Shown here one piece after another: positions 6,686-8,941 of a DNA stretch of 8,941 nt. The notes beneath the pieces are model-generated. The model searched no databases, was not told the DNA's origin, and saw nothing but the letters and a program-made list of their open reading frames with translations. Position 1 is the stretch's first letter, and the number at the start of each line of letters is the position of its first letter. Source of the DNA: Saprospiraceae bacterium (GTDB taxonomy: Bacteria; Bacteroidota; Bacteroidia; Chitinophagales; Saprospiraceae); assembly GCA_027031145.1 (NCBI GenBank), contig JALVEG010000205.1, forward strand, positions 1-8,941. Direction: 5' to 3'. Position numbers and translations under genes: made by a program.

Positions 6686-7085
6686 AGTAGTGCAAGCGTT
6701 TTGTCGGTTGAGCAATTTTTGAACATTATTGATGGCTTTTTGTTGATAAATTCAAAAAATACAGGTACTGACGGAAGGGAGATAGCCACGCTATCGCACG
6801 CAAATTCGTAGCTTTTTTAACCAGTAGTGGTATTTTGGGGGTCTAATAAAAGGATTGTGGTAATTTTGAAACAGGATTCTGCGAGCGCAGCGTGGCAGTC
6901 TTTTTTTCTGATAAGTGAATGTTGCTGACCCAGCTTTTTTGCAACGCTGCCTCCCCCCTTCCCGCTGTTTAGCGGGACAAGCTCTGTTTCTCCACGTGTG
7001 TTATATCGAGCTTGTCGAGATGTTCCGAAACCGGAGTAGCCGCCAACCCGCACTTATCTCACCTAGGAATAGCGGGTTGCTACAT

Positions 7086-7131
7086 CCCCCTGTCGTTTTA
7101 CGTAACGCAGTGGAGTAAAACTACAAGGGGG
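7086..7131. repeat. Covarying hairpin, copy B
   Basis: Arms ccccctgtcgttttac (7086-7101) and gtaaaactacaaggggg (7115-7131), loop gtaacgcagtgga. Against the copy A hairpin, the two A-to-G and one T-to-A changes in the first arm are all matched in the second. Confidence 0.85.
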
Positions 7132-7164
7132 AGCGCAGTGCATTCGTAGGATGCCAGAGGCTTG

Positions 7165-7198
7165 CCCTGTGAAATTCATTTATGAATATTTCACAGGG
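7165..7198. repeat. ccctgtgaaat hairpin, copy B
   Basis: Identical stem and loop to 4362-4395, followed by the shared ggggttgctg phrase and an A run. Confidence 0.85.
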
Positions 7199-7283
7199 GG
7201 GTTGCTGGGTAAAAAAAAGCATAAATTTTCCGGCAAGAGGTGATGGATGAGAGGTGATGGACTTAGGGACTAGGTATAATTCA

Positions 7284-8495
7284 TTATTCCAAAATAAACT
7301 TCCAAGCGGGAACAACAATTGCATGCATTTTATCCTTTACAAAATAATCTTCCTGATCAAAAGTAACAATAATGCCTTCACTTAGATTAGTCTCTTTCAT
7401 CGCTTCCCATAATCCGTCCAATTCCCTTTTAATATTATCAGGTGTCAATTTATAGCATACTTGTATAGCTTTGGTTACTTTTCCTTTTTCATAGATTAAA
7501 AAATCACATTCATTTCTTTCAGAAAAATAAAATATATTCTTATATTTTTTCCTAAGATGAATAAATATTAAATTTTCAAATTTTCGTCCAATATCCTCAC
7601 TAAAAGATAAAGATAATGCATTTGCCAATCCACTATCAATTGTATAAATTTTATGAGGATTGTATATTTGCTTCTTTAATGAATAACTAAATTTTGGAAT
7701 AACAAACAAAAGATAGCTATCTTCAAAAAAGGAAATATAATCAATTATAGTATTGGAAGAACCAAGAGAGAATAATTTTTTAAGTTTATTATATGAAAAA
7801 AGCTTACCGCTGTTTGTTATAAGATATAAAAGAATTTGCTTTAATAATTTATAGTGCTTTATTCCATGCCGAACAGCTATATCCCTGTATAGTATATCGT
7901 CACAAAGTCTATACAAAATTTCCTGATCTTTATACTTAAGAAATTCCGGAAATCCTCCATCGTTTATATATTTTTCAAATGACAGACCACTTTCTTCCAA
8001 GTCAAAAAACCTAAGATATTCATTGAAAGAAAAAGGAAACAATTCATAATCAAGATGTCTGCCTGTTAGTCTGGTCCCCAATTCTTTACTCAAAAGAGAG
8101 GCGTTGGAACCCGAAATTAATATTTTTCTTCCCTGATCATGTTGAGCTCTTATAAATATTTCCCAACCCGGTATATTTTGAATTTCATCAAATACATAAT
8201 AAGAATCTTCTCCCTCCTGCATAAATACATTATGTAATTTTTCGAAATCATTAAACTCAAATGAAACTAACCGGGGATCTTCAAAATTAAGAAAACAAGC
8301 ATTATTGATCCTTTTCTTAATAAGTTGTTTTAACAAAGTGCTTTTACCACTTCTTCTTATACCGGTAATTATAGTAACAAAATCCGTATCTAAACGAATT
8401 TCATTCAATGATTCCCGTTCCAATCCAAACTCTTTTTTCTCAAAAAATTCTTTTTGAGATAAATATACATCCTCAATAACAGATTTCAATATCAT
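7284..8495 (-). CDS. ATPase with AAA_14 domain and C-terminal DUF4143 domain
   Basis: 403 residues from the ATG at 8495. A P-loop (GIRRSGKST, 45-53) and Walker B (YYVFDEIQNI, 99-108) followed by a sensor strand ILISGSN (125-131) define the AAA_14 ATPase half; TGRHLDYELFPFSFNEYLRF (144-163) is typical of this family. The second half (about 195-403) is DUF4143-like: a winged-helix part with KLFSYNKLKKLF, then GRKFENLIFIHL (303-314), NECDFLI (328-334) and AIQVCYKL (343-350). Those last three resemble a PD-(D/E)XK nuclease fold (E...D...xxQ), but a clear catalytic lysine is not evident. Such proteins are very common in Bacteroidota and archaeal genomes; their substrate is unknown, and roles in DNA handling or defence are speculation. 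It stands alone between repeat blocks 2 and 3. Confidence 0.92.
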   Translation of the reverse strand: MILKSVIEDVYLSQKEFFEKKEFGLERESLNEIRLDTDFVTIITGIRRSGKSTLLKQLIKKRINNACFLNFEDPRLVSFEFNDFEKLHNVFMQEGEDSYYVFDEIQNIPGWEIFIRAQHDQGRKILISGSNASLLSKELGTRLTGRHLDYELFPFSFNEYLRFFDLEESGLSFEKYINDGGFPEFLKYKDQEILYRLCDDILYRDIAVRHGIKHYKLLKQILLYLITNSGKLFSYNKLKKLFSLGSSNTIIDYISFFEDSYLLFVIPKFSYSLKKQIYNPHKIYTIDSGLANALSLSFSEDIGRKFENLIFIHLRKKYKNIFYFSERNECDFLIYEKGKVTKAIQVCYKLTPDNIKRELDGLWEAMKETNLSEGIIVTFDQEDYFVKDKMHAIVVPAWKFILE

Positions 8496-8514
8496 AAATC
8501 CATAGTTTTCATTG

Positions 8515-8522
8515 CAAATATA
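8515..8522 (-). promoter_or_regulatory. TAnnTTTG -7 box upstream of the ATPase gene
   Basis: TATATTTG on the minus strand matches the -7 consensus and lies 19 nt before the ATG at 8495. The -33 element is poor. The AT-rich DNA around it lies outside the repeat modules. Confidence 0.4.
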
Positions 8523-8581
8523 CGATATTTTTCATTGTAAATGAAATATTTTGATATGTTTTTACAGACTAAACCAGATAG

Positions 8582-8681
8582 AATAAATTTTCAATTAAGG
8601 CAAAGCTTATTTCACAAGGTTCACCCTATGAAATAAATTTTCAATTTAGGCGAAGCCTATTTCACAGGGTGAACCCTGTGA
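8582..8681. repeat. Tandem duplication of a 50-bp hairpin unit
   Basis: Two units (8582-8631 and 8632-8681), both starting aataaattttcaatt, differ at about 7 of 50 positions. Each contains an aggc-aaagc type hairpin and an atttcaca...tgaaat inverted repeat; unit 2 is the more perfect in both. It opens repeat block 3, which fills most of the 8582-8888 gap. Confidence 0.8.
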
Positions 8682-8684
8682 AAT
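8659..8684. repeat. Perfect 12-bp palindrome atttcacagggt
   Basis: atttcacagggt (8659-8670) and accctgtgaaat (8673-8684) are exact reverse complements separated by 2 nt. The next bases (aatatttcatcagtggggtg, then ctgtgcaaaaaa) are a diverged form of the end module of copies A and B. Confidence 0.8.
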
Positions 8685-8735
8685 TTAAAAAATATTTCAT
8701 CAGTGGGGTGCTGTGCAAAAAAGATATATTTTTTG

Positions 8736-8888
8736 GTAGGAGGTGTCCCACGTTAACGCTGGATCGCCCTGTAGAAAGCCTTCTAAAAAACACAGGTCTT
8801 AACAGAAAGGAGATTGCCACGCTTCCGTCCGTCAGTGGACAGACAAGTCAAAAGCCGGACAAGCATCGCTCGCAAAGTCCAGGAACTA
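8736..8888. repeat. Partial repeat copy abutting sugar transferase copy 2
   Basis: aggaggtgtccc, agaaagccttctaaaaaaca and caggtcttaacagaaagg lead to a REP-like palindrome (8809-8880). Its centre is filled with ttccgtccgtcagtggac and agacaagtcaaaagccggac. The palindrome ends in cgctcgcaaagtcc, 8 bp from the stop codon at 8889. There is no room for any other 3' flank, unlike the first sugar transferase copy. Confidence 0.75.
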
Positions 8889-8941
8889 CTATGCACTTCT
8901 TTTTCTTTTAATGATAATATTCCATAATGCCTTAAAAAAAT
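8889..8941 (-). CDS. C-terminal end of a second sugar transferase copy, cut by the window edge
   Basis: Positions 8890-8941 are identical to 1956-2007, the 3' end of the intact sugar transferase gene. Read on the minus strand they encode the same last 17 residues, ending NIIIKRKRSA, and then stop with TAG where the first copy uses TAA. The identity therefore runs over silent codon positions up to the second base of the stop and ends there. It may be a full paralogous gene, a 3' fragment left by an insertion or duplication, or an assembly effect at a sequence end; the window cannot decide. Confidence 0.7.
   Translation of the reverse strand, partial: FFKALWNIIIKRKRSA

Larger units (their letters stand above)
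6751..7227. repeat. Long mosaic repeat, copy B
   Basis: About 480 bp homologous to copy A (3875-4424) with the same module order: REP-like palindrome (6777-6807, here with cgcacg for cgctcg), inverted partner (6874-6907), gcaacgctgcctcccccc, a replaced hairpin (6961-6976), gagcttgtcgagatgttccg, the covarying hairpin and the ccctgtgaaat hairpin. It lacks copy A's second gcaacgccgcc module. The sequence after it (7228-7262) has a short direct repeat, agaggtgatgga twice, and reaches to 22 bp from the ATPase stop codon. Confidence 0.9.

Noticed and set aside
3875..7227. Integron cassette array with attC sites
   Set aside because: The GTTA in the hairpin loops is not placed like attC core sites (RYYYAAC/GTTRRRY at the hairpin base), and no integrase is in the window.
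3771..8888. CRISPR array
   Set aside because: Repeats are irregular in length and spacing, mosaic, and not separated by uniform unique spacers; no cas gene is present.
8669..8911. Plus-strand 80-codon ORF
   Set aside because: Runs through the palindrome and the REP-like copy and then antisense to the sugar transferase fragment; no protein features.
1..8941. tRNA, rRNA or a transposase gene
   Set aside because: No cloverleaf with conserved T-loop, no rRNA-like conserved stretch and no transposase or recombinase motif was found on either strand.

Overview
The window looks like Bacteroidota chromosome. The genes are AT-rich, ribosome-binding sites are weak or absent, several genes carry a TAnnTTTG-type -7 box upstream, and the glyA and sugar transferase products have the Bacteroidota flavour. 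All real genes I can support are on the minus strand. Assignment to phylum is inference; I cannot name the genus.

Layout from left to right: (1) 1-1129, the 5' nine-tenths of glyA (serine hydroxymethyltransferase), running off the left edge. (2) 1130-1926, a gene-free stretch with the glyA promoter, a small tgtgaaat hairpin and an approximately 280-bp imperfect inverted-repeat element (1461-1740) that looks like a non-autonomous REP/MITE-type element. (3) 1955-3016, a polyprenyl-phosphate sugar-1-phosphate transferase, with a perfect terminator-like hairpin touching its stop codon. (4) 3127-3687, a type II toxin-antitoxin pair whose RelE/ParE-like toxin is frameshifted. (5) 3771-4905, repeat block 1. 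(6) 4911-6307, an AbiEi/AbiEii abortive-infection-type operon. (7) 6421-7262, repeat block 2. (8) 7284-8495, an AAA_14/DUF4143 ATPase. (9) 8582-8888, repeat block 3. (10) 8889-8941, the last 17 codons of a second sugar transferase copy, identical over 52 bp to the 3' end of the first and cut by the window edge.

The three repeat blocks are the most unusual part. They are richer in G+C than the genes, hold no credible ORF, and are mosaics of short palindromic modules in a constant order. Each block lies just 3' of a minus-strand gene (AbiEii, the ATPase, sugar transferase copy 2). Two long copies (3875-4424 and 6751-7227) are homologous along their length but have had hairpin modules swapped, gained or lost at fixed positions. 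One 16-bp hairpin shows three compensatory changes between the copies. Five hairpins with different stems share a loop of the form ACTNNGTTR.

Together this is an accessory island of toxin-antitoxin, AbiE and ATPase 'cassettes' separated by homologous hairpin mosaics and bracketed by duplicated sugar transferase 3' ends. Whether the repeats act in recombination, in mRNA 3'-end formation, or are simply a REP-like family that gathers in accessory DNA cannot be decided from sequence alone.
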